This document shows, piece after piece, positions 1 to 9,427 of a stretch of 64,000 nucleotides of DNA. Origin of the DNA: Mycobacterium sp. Marseille-P9652 (GTDB lineage Bacteria; Actinomycetota; Actinomycetes; Mycobacteriales; Mycobacteriaceae); the NCBI RefSeq assembly GCF_902652685.1, contig NZ_CACRUY010000024.1:1-64000 (forward strand), read 5' to 3'. Within the stretch, counting starts at the first letter, position 1. Each line of letters opens with the position of its first letter. A program made the translations under genes and the position numbers. The notes below the pieces were generated by a model. It saw only the letters and a list, made by a program, of their open reading frames with translations. It was not told the origin of the DNA and searched no databases.

Positions 1-205
1 ACGCGACGCTGTCCGCGGCGCGCCGGCTGACCCACCACGTCACCGCCGTGGTGACCGTCGCCGACGACGGCGGCTCGTCCGGCCGGCTGCGCAGCGAGCT
101 GGCCGTGGTGCCCCCGGGCGACCTGCGAATGGCGTTGGCGGCGTTGGCATCCGACAGCCCCCACGGGCGGCTGTGGGCGACGATCCTGCAGCACCGGTCC
201 GGCGG
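1..205 (+). pseudogene. YvcK/CofD-like (Rv1422-type) N-terminal fragment, joined to menC
   Basis: The frame opened at the left edge reads [10 protein letters not shown], then [11 protein letters not shown] and [20 protein letters not shown], ending in WATILQHR. This is the phosphate-binding N-terminal part of the YvcK/CofD gluconeogenesis-factor family (Rv1422 in M. tuberculosis). After about codon 65 the family match stops: the expected FGGSGALAGHPIGN is replaced by proline/arginine-rich sequence, while the menC frame begins one phase over. Only this piece is present and it cannot make a YvcK protein. Rv1422 normally sits beside whiA and rapZ, not menC, so this is a rearrangement or an assembly join. 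Confidence 0.75.
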
Positions 206-328
206 CCACCACCCGCCGGCCCGGCCGCCGCCCGGCTGCAGGCGCTGGCCGCCCCGCCCGGGCGCCGGCAATGGTGGATCGACCGGGTCAAGGCCTGCCA
301 CCGGTTCCTTGTACCGTCGTCCGGGTGA
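194..328 (+). pseudogene. menC: o-succinylbenzoate synthase MenC, C-terminal fragment
   Basis: From about position 194, in the frame ending with TGA at 326-328, the translation reads [18 protein letters not shown] and then [20 protein letters not shown]. This matches the C-terminal tail remembered for mycobacterial MenC (Rv0553), the o-succinylbenzoate synthase of menaquinone synthesis. The enolase-like catalytic part is missing because a yvcK fragment occupies the sequence upstream. The stop codon overlaps the GTG start of the next gene (GTGA), as expected of an intact menC-bpoC junction, so only the 5' side is abnormal. Confidence 0.65.
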
Positions 329-1107
329 TCAACCTGGCCTACGACGACCGCGGCTCCGGCGAGCCCGTGCTGTTCATCGCCGGGCGCGGCGGCGCGGGAC
401 GCACCTGGCATCCCCACCAGGTCCCCGCGTTCCTCAAGGCCGGCTACCGATGCATCACCTTCGACAACCGGGGGATCGGCGCGACGGAGAACGCCGAGGG
501 CTTCACGACGCAGACCCTGGTCGCCGACACCGCCGCGCTGATCGAATCGCTGGACGCCGCGCCCGTGCGGATCGTCGGGGTGTCGATGGGCTCCTACATC
601 GCGCAGGAGCTCATGGTGGTGCGGCCCGAGCTGGTGCGCTCGGCGGTGTTGATGGCCACCCGCGGCCGCCTGGACCGCGCCCGCCAGTTCTTCCGCGACG
701 CCGAGGCCGAGCTGTACGCCTCGGGCGTGCAGGTGCCGGTCTCCTACGACGCGCGGAGCCGCCTGCTGGAGAGCTTCTCGCGCAAGACCCTCAACGACGA
801 CGAGGCCGTCGGCGACTGGATCTCGATGTTCTCCACCTGGCCGATCAAGCAGACCCCGGGCCTGCGCTGCCAGCTGGACTGCGCGCCCCAGACCAACCGG
901 TTGCCCGCCTATCGGAGCATCGCCGCCCAGGTGCTGGTGATCGGCTTCTCCGACGACATCGTGACGCCGCCCTACCTGGGCCGCGAGGTCGCCGACGCCC
1001 TGCCCAACGGCCGCTACCTGCAGATCCCCGAAGCCGGTCACCTGGGATTCTTCGAGCGGCCGCAGGCCGTCAACGACGCCGCGCTGCAGTTCTTCGCGAG
1101 GACGTGA
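325..1107 (+). CDS. bpoC: alpha/beta hydrolase, BpoC-like (Rv0554 family)
   Basis: A 260-residue serine hydrolase of the alpha/beta fold, annotated in M. tuberculosis as non-haem peroxidase BpoC (Rv0554). The N-terminus VINLAYDD, the oxyanion region [13 protein letters not shown], the nucleophile elbow GVSMGS, the acid in [10 protein letters not shown] and the C-terminal GHLGFFERP form a complete catalytic set. GTG at 325 is chosen because it overlaps the menC stop and reproduces the family N-terminus; the in-frame ATG at 271 lies inside menC. Placement next to menD suggests a link to menaquinone metabolism, but the substrate is unknown. Confidence 0.9.
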   Translation: MINLAYDDRGSGEPVLFIAGRGGAGRTWHPHQVPAFLKAGYRCITFDNRGIGATENAEGFTTQTLVADTAALIESLDAAPVRIVGVSMGSYIAQELMVVRPELVRSAVLMATRGRLDRARQFFRDAEAELYASGVQVPVSYDARSRLLESFSRKTLNDDEAVGDWISMFSTWPIKQTPGLRCQLDCAPQTNRLPAYRSIAAQVLVIGFSDDIVTPPYLGREVADALPNGRYLQIPEAGHLGFFERPQAVNDAALQFFART

Positions 1108-1162
1108 CCGCCGGCGCTCCACGTCCAGGCGCACCAACGCTGGGTTGTGACACCCTGTAGTA

Positions 1163-2800
1163 GTGAACCCCTCGACGACCCAGGCGCGCGTCGTCGTCGA
1201 CGAACTCATCCGGGGCGGCGTCCGCGACGTGGTGCTGTGCCCGGGGTCGCGCAACGCCCCGCTGGCGTTCGCGCTGCAGGACGCGGACCGGGCCGGCCGC
1301 CTCCGGCTGCACGTCCGCATCGACGAGCGCACCGCCGGCTTCCTGGCCATCGGCCTGGCGATCGGGGCCGGCGCGCCGGTGTGTGTGGCGATGACGTCGG
1401 GCACCGCCGTGGCCAACCTCGGCCCGGCGGTGGTCGAGGCGAACTACGCCCGGGTCCCGCTGATCGTGCTGTCGGCCAACCGCCCCTACGAGCTGCTCGG
1501 CACGGGCGCCAACCAGACCATGGAGCAGCTGGGCTACTTCGGCACCCAGGTCCGCGCCGCCGTCAGCCTCGGCCTGGCCGAGGACGCGCCCGAGCGGCTC
1601 GACGCGCTGAACGCGACCTGGCGGTCGGCGACCTGCCGCGTGCTGGCCGCCGCGACGGGCGCCCGCACCGCGAACGCGGGCCCCGTGCAGTTCGACATCC
1701 CGCTGCGCGAACCCCTGGTGCCCGACCCGGAACCGCACGGCGCGACGACCCCGCCCGGCCGGCCGGGCGGCAGGCCGTGGACGTACACGCCGCCGGTCAC
1801 GTTCGACCAGCCGCTGGACATCGACCTGTCGCCCGACACCGTCGTCATCGCCGGCCACGGCGCGGGCGTCCACCCCAACCTGGCGCACCTCCCGACCGTC
1901 GCCGAGCCGACGGCGCCGGCGCCCGAGAACCCCCTGCACCCGTTCGCCCTGCCGCTGCTGCGGCCCAAGCAGGTCATCATGGTAGGCCGGCCCACGCTGC
2001 ACCGCCCGGTGTCGACGCTGCTGGCCGACCCCAAGGTGCCGGTGTACGCGCTCACCACCGGCCCCCGCTGGCCCGACGTCTCGGGCAACTCCCAGGCCAC
2101 CGGCACCCGCGCGGTCACCACCGGGGCGCCCAACCCGGCCTGGCTGCAGCGCTGCGCCGAGGTCAACCGGCACGCCCTGGCCGCGGTCTCCGAACAGCTG
2201 GCGGCGCATCCCCTGACCACCGGCCTGCACGTGGCGGCGGCGGTCTGCAAGGCGCTGCGGCCCGGCGACCAGCTGGTGCTCGGGGCGTCCAACCCGGTCC
2301 GCGACGTCGCCCTGGTCGGCCTGAACGCACGCGGCGTCGCGGTGCGGTCCAACCGCGGCGTGGCCGGGATCGACGGCACGGTCTCGACCGCCATCGGGGC
2401 GGCCCTCTCCTACGAGGCGGCCCACGACGGGCGGACCGTCGCACTGATCGGCGACCTCACCTTCGTGCACGACAGCTCGGGTTTGCTGATCGGGCCCACG
2501 GAGCCGACGCCCCGCGCGCTGACGATCGTGGTGTCCAACGACAACGGCGGCGGCATCTTCGAATTGCTCGAACAGGGCGACCCCCGGTTCTCCGACGTGT
2601 CGTCGCGGGTCTTCGGCACGCCGCACGACGTCGACGTCGGCGCGCTGTGCCGCGCCTACCACGTCGAGAGCCGGCAAATCGAGGTGGACGAACTCGACGC
2701 GGCCCTCGACGAGCCGGGCGTCGGCATGCGGGTGCTTGAGGTCAAGGCCGACCGGTCCTCGCTGCGGCAGCTGCACGCGGCCATCAAGGCCGCCCTGTGA
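1163..2800 (+). CDS. menD: SEPHCHC synthase MenD (menaquinone synthesis)
   Basis: A 545-residue thiamine-diphosphate enzyme that joins 2-oxoglutarate to isochorismate, the first committed step of menaquinone synthesis. The N-terminal PYR domain contains [12 protein letters not shown] and RIDERTAG, with the ThDP-activating glutamate at residue 55. The C-terminal domain has IGDLTFVHD and [12 protein letters not shown], the metal and ThDP binding motif. Length is close to the roughly 554 residues of the M. tuberculosis enzyme; the difference is a short missing loop before IGDLTF. The start is GTG at 1163. The stop overlaps the next start by four bases, implying coupling. Confidence 0.97.
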   Translation: MNPSTTQARVVVDELIRGGVRDVVLCPGSRNAPLAFALQDADRAGRLRLHVRIDERTAGFLAIGLAIGAGAPVCVAMTSGTAVANLGPAVVEANYARVPLIVLSANRPYELLGTGANQTMEQLGYFGTQVRAAVSLGLAEDAPERLDALNATWRSATCRVLAAATGARTANAGPVQFDIPLREPLVPDPEPHGATTPPGRPGGRPWTYTPPVTFDQPLDIDLSPDTVVIAGHGAGVHPNLAHLPTVAEPTAPAPENPLHPFALPLLRPKQVIMVGRPTLHRPVSTLLADPKVPVYALTTGPRWPDVSGNSQATGTRAVTTGAPNPAWLQRCAEVNRHALAAVSEQLAAHPLTTGLHVAAAVCKALRPGDQLVLGASNPVRDVALVGLNARGVAVRSNRGVAGIDGTVSTAIGAALSYEAAHDGRTVALIGDLTFVHDSSGLLIGPTEPTPRALTIVVSNDNGGGIFELLEQGDPRFSDVSSRVFGTPHDVDVGALCRAYHVESRQIEVDELDAALDEPGVGMRVLEVKADRSSLRQLHAAIKAAL

Positions 2801-3321
2801 CCTCGCCGAAGACCCTGCTGCGCATCCTGATTCACGGTCGCAGCGACGAGCCGCCGAAGACGAGGGCGCGGGCCGCGTTGCGCTGGGCGCGGATCGCGGT
2901 CCTGATCGTGGCCGGCCTGGTGACGTTGCAGTCGGTCCTGCTGGTGGCGGGCGCCTGGCGCGACGACCTGGCGATCGGCCACCACATGGGCGTCGCGCAG
3001 GCCGAGGTCCTCAGCGCCGGGCCGATGCGCTCCACCATCGAGTTCGTGACGCCCGAGCGGGTCACCTACCGGCCGGAGCTCGGCGTGCTCTACCCCTCGG
3101 AATTGGCGACGGGCATGCGCATCTACGTCGAGTACAACAAGAACGACCCGAACCTGGTGCGGGTGCAGCACCGCAACGCCGGCCTGGCCATCATCCCCGC
3201 GGGGTCCATTGCGGTGGTGTGCTGGCTGGTGGCGACGCTCCTGTTGGTCGGCCTGGCGCTGGCCGACAGGTGGCTGGACCGTCGCGACGAGGTCGCACCC
3301 GTTGCGGTGAACGCCGCCTGA
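2797..3321 (+). CDS. DUF3592-type membrane protein (Rv0556 family)
   Basis: A 174-residue protein with two hydrophobic segments, one near residues 32-50 ([18 protein letters not shown]) and one near 128-150 ([16 protein letters not shown]). They flank a soluble part with a [13 protein letters not shown] strand typical of DUF3592 proteins. GTG at 2797 overlaps the menD stop (GTGA). It occupies the same place as Rv0556, a conserved membrane protein of unknown function. The fixed location after menD suggests co-transcription, but no role in quinone synthesis can be read from the sequence. Confidence 0.85.
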   Translation: MTSPKTLLRILIHGRSDEPPKTRARAALRWARIAVLIVAGLVTLQSVLLVAGAWRDDLAIGHHMGVAQAEVLSAGPMRSTIEFVTPERVTYRPELGVLYPSELATGMRIYVEYNKNDPNLVRVQHRNAGLAIIPAGSIAVVCWLVATLLLVGLALADRWLDRRDEVAPVAVNAA

Positions 3322-3407
3322 CCTCGCGATCACCACGACCAGCAAATTTCGCGCGACGTATGCTCGCAGGCAACCTTTGAGACAGGCGGCCCTGACACCG
3401 TGATGGT

Positions 3408-4562
3408 GTGCGCGTTGCCATCGTCGCCGAGTCCTTCCTCCCCAACGTCAACGGTGTCAGCAATTCCGTTCTGCGAGTGCTGGAGCACCTGCGGCGGACC
3501 GGGCACGAAGCCCTCGTCATCGCCCCCGACAACCCGCCCGGGGCACCCCGCGCCGAACGCGTGCACGACGGGATCCGCGTGCACCGGGTGCCGTCGCGGA
3601 TGTTCCCGAAGGTCACCACGCTGCCGTTGGGCGTGCCCATGCCCCGCATGGTGAAGGTGCTGCGCGGATTCGACCCGCACGTCGTGCATCTCGCGTCCCC
3701 GGCGCTGCTCGGCTACGGCGGGTTGCGAGCGGCGCGCCGGCTCGGGGTGCCGACGGTCGCGGTCTACCAGACCGACGTTCCCGGCTTCGCGGCGAGCTAC
3801 GGCATCCCCATGACGACGCGCGCGGCGTGGGCCTGGTTCCGTCACCTGCACGGCCTCGCCGATCGGACCCTGGCCCCCTCCACGGTGACCATGGAATCGC
3901 TGATGTCGCAGGGGTTTCCGCGGGTCCACCGGTGGGCGCGCGGCGTCGACGTGCTGCGGTACGCGCCCTCGGCGCGCGACGAGGAGCTGCGGCGGCGGTG
4001 GTCGCCGCAGGGCAAGCCGATCGTGGGATTTGTCGGACGGCTCGCGCCGGAGAAGCACGTCGAGCGGCTCATCGGGCTGGCGGCGTCCGGCGCGGTGCAG
4101 GTGGTGATCGTCGGCGACGGCGTCGACGAGAAGAAGCTGCAAACCGCAATGCCCTCAGCGGTTTTCACCGGTGCGCTGTACGGCCAGGAACTCGCCGCGG
4201 CGTACGCCAGCATGGACGTCTTCGTGCATACCGGCGAGCACGAGACGTTCTGCCAGGTAGTCCAGGAAGCGCTGGCGTCGGGGTTGCCGGTGATCGCCCC
4301 CGACGCCGGCGGCCCACGCGACCTCGTCGCGCCGTGCCGCACCGGATTGCTGCTGCCCGTCGACGAATTCGAGGAGCGACTGCCGGCCGCCGTCGATCAC
4401 CTGCTCGACGAACGCCACCGCTACGCCCAGGCCGCGCGGCGCAGCGTGCTCGGCCGCAGCTGGCCGGTCATCTGCGACGAGTTGCTCGGCCACTACGAGG
4501 CGGTGCTCTCGCCCGCCGCCCGGGTGGGTGCGCCCCGGCGTCGGTACGCGCAGGGGGAGTAG
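3408..4562 (+). CDS. mgtA: GDP-mannose-dependent alpha-mannosyltransferase MgtA (PimB-type GT4)
   Basis: A 384-residue GT-B glycosyltransferase of family 4. The N-terminal acceptor domain starts [20 protein letters not shown]. The donor domain contains [15 protein letters not shown] and the EX7E retaining-GT4 signature in ETFCQVVQE. The orthologue Rv0557 (formerly pimB) adds mannose to glucuronosyl-diacylglycerol and related lipids at the cytoplasmic membrane. The start is GTG at 3408; another GTG eight bases upstream is out of frame. It ends ten bases before the convergent MarR gene. Confidence 0.93.
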   Translation: MRVAIVAESFLPNVNGVSNSVLRVLEHLRRTGHEALVIAPDNPPGAPRAERVHDGIRVHRVPSRMFPKVTTLPLGVPMPRMVKVLRGFDPHVVHLASPALLGYGGLRAARRLGVPTVAVYQTDVPGFAASYGIPMTTRAAWAWFRHLHGLADRTLAPSTVTMESLMSQGFPRVHRWARGVDVLRYAPSARDEELRRRWSPQGKPIVGFVGRLAPEKHVERLIGLAASGAVQVVIVGDGVDEKKLQTAMPSAVFTGALYGQELAAAYASMDVFVHTGEHETFCQVVQEALASGLPVIAPDAGGPRDLVAPCRTGLLLPVDEFEERLPAAVDHLLDERHRYAQAARRSVLGRSWPVICDELLGHYEAVLSPAARVGAPRRRYAQGE

Positions 4563-4572
4563 CGCTTCGGCG

Positions 4573-5067
4573 CTAGTCGATGGGCGTCGTCGTCGTGTCG
4601 GCGAGGAAGCGGGCGAGGAGCCGGTCGAACTGGCGAAGCTCGTCCGCCGACCAGCCCGACAGCGCGCGCGCCAGGTGATCCCTCCTCACCCCGTGCAGCG
4701 CTGAGGCCGCGCGCCGGCCGGCCGCCGTGGTGGCGATGACGCAGCGCCGTCCGTCTCGCGGGTCGCTGCGCCGGGTCACCAGCCGGGCGTCGACTAGGGC
4801 CTGCACCCGCCGCGTGGCCATGCCGACGTCCATGTGCGCCATGCGCGCCAAATCCCCCATCGAGAGCGGCCCTTCGTCGATCAGGGCGCGCAGCAGTACG
4901 TAAGACGGCTGTGACAGTTCGGTGTCCGCGGCCGACGCCTGCCGGGCGAACGCCGAGCGGCTGACGCTGAGTCGAACGATCCGCGCGAGTGTGGCACTGA
5001 TGGAGTCCACCGATTGCAGCTTGCGCGTGGCGGTCACGTCCGCACGGTATCCGGATACCCTTGACAT
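4573..5067 (-). CDS. MarR-family transcriptional regulator
   Basis: A 164-residue winged-helix regulator. Residues about 50-105 hold the MarR core: SQPSYVLLRALIDEGP, then MGDLARMAHMDVGMATRRVQ (recognition helix) and the wing RRSDPRDGRRCVIATTAAG. ATG at 5067 is preferred; a TTG two codons upstream is also in frame. The gene is divergent from the sulfotransferase, 28 bases away, and a perfect inverted repeat (5061-5073) overlaps its own start, suggesting autoregulation and control of the neighbour. It lies inside the mgtA-menG interval that is uninterrupted in M. tuberculosis. Confidence 0.9.
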   Translation of the reverse strand: MSRVSGYRADVTATRKLQSVDSISATLARIVRLSVSRSAFARQASAADTELSQPSYVLLRALIDEGPLSMGDLARMAHMDVGMATRRVQALVDARLVTRRSDPRDGRRCVIATTAAGRRAASALHGVRRDHLARALSGWSADELRQFDRLLARFLADTTTTPID

Positions 5068-5093
5068 AGTCAACTAAATGCGCATAGCTTGAC
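5061..5093. promoter_or_regulatory. candidate MarR operator in the divergent promoter
   Basis: TTGACATAGTCAA at 5061-5073 is a perfect inverted repeat with 5-base arms (TTGAC/GTCAA) and a 3-base centre. A further TTGAC half-site lies at 5089-5093. The array covers the start of the MarR gene and the 28-base gap to the sulfotransferase start. The position fits a regulator repressing both divergent genes; binding is inferred. Confidence 0.6.
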
Positions 5094-5095
5094 CC

Positions 5096-6250
5096 ATGCC
5101 GGCAACTCGGTTCTACTTCGACTGGGCGAATTACCGGACGATGCTTCGGCTGTTGCGCCGCAATCCAGCCGGGTCCAAGCCCTGGGCCCGGTTCGTCGCA
5201 TTCCTGGTCGGTGTGCCGGCCATCGCGGCACTGCACGCGGCGTGCTTCGCCCTCGACCTCATCCTGTTCCCGTCGCTGCGCCGCACGCAGGTGCGCGCAC
5301 CCGTGTTCTGCATCGGGCACGCGCGCAGCGGCACGACGTACCTGCACCGGCTGATGGCGCAAGACCCCCAGTTTAGCTACGCCCTGATGTACGAGCTGTT
5401 CTTCCCCTCGCTGCTGGAAAAACACTTGCTGCGCCTGCTCTTTCGGCTCGACGACGCCTTCGGCAAGCGGCTGCGACGCCGACTCGACGAGATCGAGGAG
5501 CGCCGCTTCGCGCCCACCGACGACATGCACAAGACCGGCTTCTTCGTGCCGGAGGAAGACGACGCCTTCCTGACGTGGTCGCTGTGTTCGGGATTCTGGA
5601 TCGTCATGTTCCCGTTCATGGGCGAGCTCGACTTCTACCACGTCGACCAGTGGCCCGACCGCAAGCGGCGGCGGGTGATGGGCTTTTACTCCGAATGCGT
5701 CCGGCGCCAGATCGCGCTCAACGGCGGCGGGACGCACCTGAGCAAGAATCCCACCTTCTGCGGCCGGGTCGAATCGCTGATCGAGACGTTCCCGGACGCC
5801 AGAGTCGTTGTGCCCCTTCGTAACCCGGACGAGACGATCCCCAGCCTGCTCAAGCTGCTGAAGAACGAGTGGGAGCTGCGCGGGCGCGACGAGCGGCTGA
5901 TCGCGAATTCGCTGCGGGTGCTCGCCGATCAGTCGTTCGACGCCTACCGGCGCCCGCTCGAGGTCCTGGCCCGGCACCCCGAGGTTCGCCACGCCGTCGT
6001 CGACTATCGCGAGCTGGTGGCGCACCCGGACGCCACGATGCGCCGCGTCTACCGGGAGTTGGAGCTGGACCTGGGGCCCGCGGCGGCCAACGCGTTCGAG
6101 GCGGCGGAGGCCCGGGGCGGGCACGAGTCGGCCCACCGCTACAGCCTCGCCGAGTTCGGCCTCGATCCGCACGAGATCCACACCCACCTCGCCGACCTTT
6201 TCGAGCAATACCGTTGGGACACCGAGGGAGAGGGCGCGCATGTCCGCTGA
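5096..6250 (+). CDS. sulfotransferase family protein, membrane-anchored
   Basis: A 384-residue PAPS-dependent sulfotransferase. The 5'-phosphosulfate loop is GHARSGTTYLH (residues 74-84) and the 3'-phosphate region is VVPLRNPDETIPSLL. A hydrophobic stretch at about 33-60 (FVAFLVGVPAIAALH onward) probably anchors the enzyme to the membrane, suggesting a lipid or glycolipid acceptor. ATG at 5096 lies just after the MarR-type palindrome. The 3' end overlaps the next gene by 11 bases, so the two are likely translated together. The acceptor is unknown. Confidence 0.88.
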   Translation: MPATRFYFDWANYRTMLRLLRRNPAGSKPWARFVAFLVGVPAIAALHAACFALDLILFPSLRRTQVRAPVFCIGHARSGTTYLHRLMAQDPQFSYALMYELFFPSLLEKHLLRLLFRLDDAFGKRLRRRLDEIEERRFAPTDDMHKTGFFVPEEDDAFLTWSLCSGFWIVMFPFMGELDFYHVDQWPDRKRRRVMGFYSECVRRQIALNGGGTHLSKNPTFCGRVESLIETFPDARVVVPLRNPDETIPSLLKLLKNEWELRGRDERLIANSLRVLADQSFDAYRRPLEVLARHPEVRHAVVDYRELVAHPDATMRRVYRELELDLGPAAANAFEAAEARGGHESAHRYSLAEFGLDPHEIHTHLADLFEQYRWDTEGEGAHVR

Positions 6251-7544
6251 GTCAGTCCAGGACACGCTTCGGGCGGCATGGGGCGACATGGTCGACGCGC
6301 TGAACCGCGCCCGCGACGCGGTCGACTCCGCCGAGCTGCACGCGCCGCCGGTCACCGAGCAAAGCCTGGCCGAGGGATACCGGTACCTGCTGGGCTTCGT
6401 GTTCAGCGCCATCGAGCGCGGCGTGGCCGAAGACCCCGACTTTCCCTATTTCCGCCGCGCGATCCAGCCGCTCGACAAGGCGACAATCGACAACGCCGAC
6501 GCGCTCTACCTCTCGGCGTCCATCGACGGCACGAAGAGCTATCGGGTGAAGGGCCGGCTTCTGCCAAAGGCGCCGCAATACATCATCTTTGAGGCGCACA
6601 GCATCTATGCCGGCGACACCGGCAGCCTCGCCGAACTCGTGTCGGGCGGGCGCACGATCACCGGCTCGCTGGACACCGCCGGCCTCTTGGTCGACGACGA
6701 CGGCCGGTTCGAGATCCTGCTCGCCCCCCAGCGGCCGCCGGGCCACTCCGGCAACTTCGTCGCCACCGCGACCGCCGACGGCACCGCCACGGCGGGATTC
6801 CTCATCGCGCGCATGCTCTTTCACGACTGGGACCACGAAGTCTCGCCGGACCTGCACATCGCCCGGATCGGCGGGGAGGGCCACCCCCCCGCGCCGGTCG
6901 ATCCCGCCACCGCGGCGCAGCAGATCCGGCGTATTGGCTCGATCATCGAGAACCAGATGACGTTCTGGAACCAGTTCTACGACCTCGTGTTGGAGGCGCA
7001 CGGCGACAAGAACGGCGACGGCGTCACCCTGATGCCGCGCAACGACCTGAATGAACCGGCGCTCGCCAACCTCGCCATGGGGGGTGGCCAAAGCACCAAC
7101 GTCTACTCCGGCGGCGTCTTCGACCTACAGGACGATGAAGCGCTCCTCGTCGAGGTCGTCGTGCCGGTGCCGCCGGCGTACATGGGTTTTCACCTGGCCA
7201 ACCTGTGGGGCGAATCACTCGACTACGCCAACCACACCAGCAGCCTGAACGGATTCCAGTCCGAGCCGGACGCCGACGGGGTCACCCGCTACGTCGTGGC
7301 CGGAGCCGATCCCGGCGTGCCGAACTGGCTCGACACCGCCGGCCATCGCAACGGGTTCCTGGCGCTGCGCTGGACCTACTCCACGCCGCCGCCCGAACTG
7401 CCGAAGGCCACGGTCACCAAGGTGCCCCTCTCCCGGGCGCGCGAGTACCTCCCGGAATCCACTCGCATCGTGTCCGCCGAGGAACGCCGCGAGCAGATCA
7501 GGGTCCGCCAGGAACACGTGCAACGGCGCTACCGGCAATACTGA
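6240..7544 (+). CDS. DUF1214-like conserved protein paired with the sulfotransferase
   Basis: A 434-residue protein without signal peptide or membrane segment. The C-terminal part (GVFDLQDDEALLVEVVVP, FHLANLWGESLDYANHTSSL, GFLALRWTY) resembles the DUF1214 beta-sandwich. The N-terminal quarter is helical (EGYRYLLGFVFSAIERGV). It overlaps the sulfotransferase by 11 bases, a strong sign of a functional pair. No catalytic motif is recognised; it may modify or present the sulfotransferase substrate, which is only an inference from context. Confidence 0.75.
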   Translation: MSAESVQDTLRAAWGDMVDALNRARDAVDSAELHAPPVTEQSLAEGYRYLLGFVFSAIERGVAEDPDFPYFRRAIQPLDKATIDNADALYLSASIDGTKSYRVKGRLLPKAPQYIIFEAHSIYAGDTGSLAELVSGGRTITGSLDTAGLLVDDDGRFEILLAPQRPPGHSGNFVATATADGTATAGFLIARMLFHDWDHEVSPDLHIARIGGEGHPPAPVDPATAAQQIRRIGSIIENQMTFWNQFYDLVLEAHGDKNGDGVTLMPRNDLNEPALANLAMGGGQSTNVYSGGVFDLQDDEALLVEVVVPVPPAYMGFHLANLWGESLDYANHTSSLNGFQSEPDADGVTRYVVAGADPGVPNWLDTAGHRNGFLALRWTYSTPPPELPKATVTKVPLSRAREYLPESTRIVSAEERREQIRVRQEHVQRRYRQY

Positions 7545-7588
7545 GCGGGTTCGCATTACGGGAGTGCGTCGAGAAAGGGAATCCGGCG

Positions 7589-7828
7589 ATGGTCAAGACA
7601 CGTGCCGAGGCGGTGCAGTACGTCAAGGACGCGGGCGGCTTGAAGCTGGTCGTCTTCGGAGCCGACGGGCGCGAGGTCGCGGCGATGTTCGTGCAGGGGT
7701 CGGTGACCTACAACGGGGAGGCCACCTTCCTGGCGGTCGCCGAGGACGGCCGCACGGTCGGCGAACTGTTCGTCAACGAGTCGGTCGAATACGACGAGAA
7801 CACCGACGCCTTCGTCATCCGCATGTAG
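7589..7828 (+). CDS. small conserved hypothetical protein, 79 aa
   Basis: ATG at 7589 follows a GAGAAAGGGA ribosome-binding site at 7571-7580 and opens a 79-residue frame. The sequence is balanced and soluble (VKTRAEAVQYVKDAGGLK, LFVNESVEYDENTDAFVIRM) with alternating strand-like segments and no cysteines. It follows the DUF1214-like gene by 44 bases and ends three bases before the convergent SDR gene. No family is recognised. The ribosome-binding site and codon pattern support it as real and part of the sulfotransferase operon. Confidence 0.7.
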   Translation: MVKTRAEAVQYVKDAGGLKLVVFGADGREVAAMFVQGSVTYNGEATFLAVAEDGRTVGELFVNESVEYDENTDAFVIRM

Positions 7829-7831
7829 CCC

Positions 7832-8656
7832 TCAGCCCTGCGCGAGCTCCGCGACGGGCTGCCATTCCTCCCAGCTGCGCAACCGGCTTTCGTAGTCGGT
7901 CTTGGCCGTCTGCAGCGGCGAGGAGCCGAAAAACACCCGCAGCGGCGGGTTTTCGGCATCGACCACCTTGAGCAACGCGGCCGCCGACGCCTCCGGGCTG
8001 CCCGGGCTGGCCCACCGCCTGCTTCGCTCCGACTGGACCGCTGCGCGCACTTCGTCGTAGGCCGCGAGCGGCTTGGCGTGCTTGGCCGACGGGCCGGCCC
8101 AGTCGGTGTCGAAGCCGCCGGGCTCGATCAGCGTGACGTGCACCCCGAAGGGCGCGACTTCGAGGGCAAGCGCCTGCGAGAAGCCTTCCAGCGCCCACTT
8201 CGACGCGTGGTACATGCCGACCAGAGGGAAGGCCGTGACGCCGCCGATCGAGGACACCTGGATGATGTGCCCGCTGCGCTGCTCGCGCAGGTAGGGCAGC
8301 GCGGCCTGGGTCACCCACAGTGCGCCGAACACGTTCGTCTCGATCTGGTCGCGCGCGTCCTGCTCGGACAGTTCCTCGATGAACCCGAACTGCCCGTAGC
8401 CGGCGTTGTTGACGACGATGTCCAGCCGGCCGAAGTGGTCGTGGGCCTGCTTGACCGCCGCGAAGTCCGCCTCGCGATCGGTGACGTCTAGGCGAATCGG
8501 CAACACCGCGTCGCCGTACCTGTCCACCAAGTCGTCGAGCGTGTCGGTGTTGCGCGCCGTCGCCGCCACCTTGTCGCCGCGTTCCAGCGCCGCGACCGCC
8601 CATTCCCGTCCGAAGCCCCGCGATGTACCGGTGATAAACCAAACCTTTTCAGTCAC
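7832..8656 (-). CDS. short-chain dehydrogenase/reductase
   Basis: A 274-residue classical SDR. The Rossmann motif TGTSRGFG is near the N-terminus, followed by NNAG, the catalytic serine in QVSSIGG and the YHASK tyrosine-lysine pair. GTG at 8656 (VTEKVWFITG) is preferred because it places the nucleotide motif at the usual distance; an in-frame GTG at 8683 is an alternative. It converges on the small gene at 7828 and is divergent from menG. Substrate unknown; the EP-GGFDTDW tail motif is typical of NADP-dependent reductases of unknown specificity in mycobacteria. Confidence 0.88.
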   Translation of the reverse strand: MTEKVWFITGTSRGFGREWAVAALERGDKVAATARNTDTLDDLVDRYGDAVLPIRLDVTDREADFAAVKQAHDHFGRLDIVVNNAGYGQFGFIEELSEQDARDQIETNVFGALWVTQAALPYLREQRSGHIIQVSSIGGVTAFPLVGMYHASKWALEGFSQALALEVAPFGVHVTLIEPGGFDTDWAGPSAKHAKPLAAYDEVRAAVQSERSRRWASPGSPEASAAALLKVVDAENPPLRVFFGSSPLQTAKTDYESRLRSWEEWQPVAELAQG

Positions 8657-8711
8657 GCTGTGGTGCAACGCCGTCGACGCCACCTAATTCCCAACCGGTA
8701 GCGTCTCCAAT

Positions 8712-9398
8712 GTGAGTCGCGCCGCTCTGGACAAGGACCCCCGGGACGTGGCGTCGATGTTCGACGGCGTGGCCCGCCGCTACGACCTGACCAACACCGT
8801 GCTCTCGCTGGGACAGGACCGGCACTGGCGGAAGGCCACCCGGTCGGCGCTCAAGATCGGTCGGGGTCAGAAGGTGCTCGACCTCGCCGCCGGCACGGCG
8901 GTCTCCACCGTCGAGCTCAACAAGTCCGGGGCGTGGTGCGTGGCGGCCGACTTCTCCGTCGGCATGCTCGCGGCGGGAGCCGCCCGCGACGTGCCGAAGG
9001 TCGCCGGCGACGCCACCAGGCTGCCGTTCGCCGACGGCGTGTTCGACGCCGTCACCATCAGCTTCGGGCTGCGCAACGTCGTCGACACCCAGGCGGCCCT
9101 GCGGGAGATGCTGCGGGTCACCCGTCCCGGCGGCCGCGTGGTCGTGTGCGAGTTCTCCACCCCCACCAACGCGGCGTTCGCCAACGTCTACAAGGAGTAC
9201 CTGATGCGCGCGCTGCCGGCGGTCGCGCGGGCGGTCTCCAGCAACCCGGAGGCCTACGTGTACCTCGCGGAGTCGATCCGGGCCTGGCCCGACCAGGCGG
9301 GGCTGGCACGCCAGATGGAACGGGCCGGGTGGTCGGCGGTGCGCTGGCGCAACCTCACCGGGGGGATCGTCGCGCTACACGCGGGCTACAAGGCCTAG
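8712..9398 (+). CDS. menG: demethylmenaquinone methyltransferase MenG/UbiE
   Basis: A 228-residue SAM methyltransferase that makes menaquinone from demethylmenaquinone. It has the UbiE signatures [12 protein letters not shown] and [19 protein letters not shown] motif I as [12 protein letters not shown] and the loop [11 protein letters not shown] at 8712 reads [17 protein letters not shown], matching the family N-terminus. It corresponds to Rv0558. In M. tuberculosis it directly follows mgtA; here 4.1 kb of extra genes separate them. A strong hairpin follows the stop. Confidence 0.95.
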   Translation: MSRAALDKDPRDVASMFDGVARRYDLTNTVLSLGQDRHWRKATRSALKIGRGQKVLDLAAGTAVSTVELNKSGAWCVAADFSVGMLAAGAARDVPKVAGDATRLPFADGVFDAVTISFGLRNVVDTQAALREMLRVTRPGGRVVVCEFSTPTNAAFANVYKEYLMRALPAVARAVSSNPEAYVYLAESIRAWPDQAGLARQMERAGWSAVRWRNLTGGIVALHAGYKA

Positions 9399-9427
9399 CG
9401 CCGATCGCAAGCGCGGCGCTCGCGCCG

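Noticed and set aside
48-1160. Long plus-strand frame that begins with the YvcK sequence and runs through bpoC
   Set aside because: After about position 205 its translation is proline/arginine-rich and lies out of phase over the well-supported menC tail and hydrolase.
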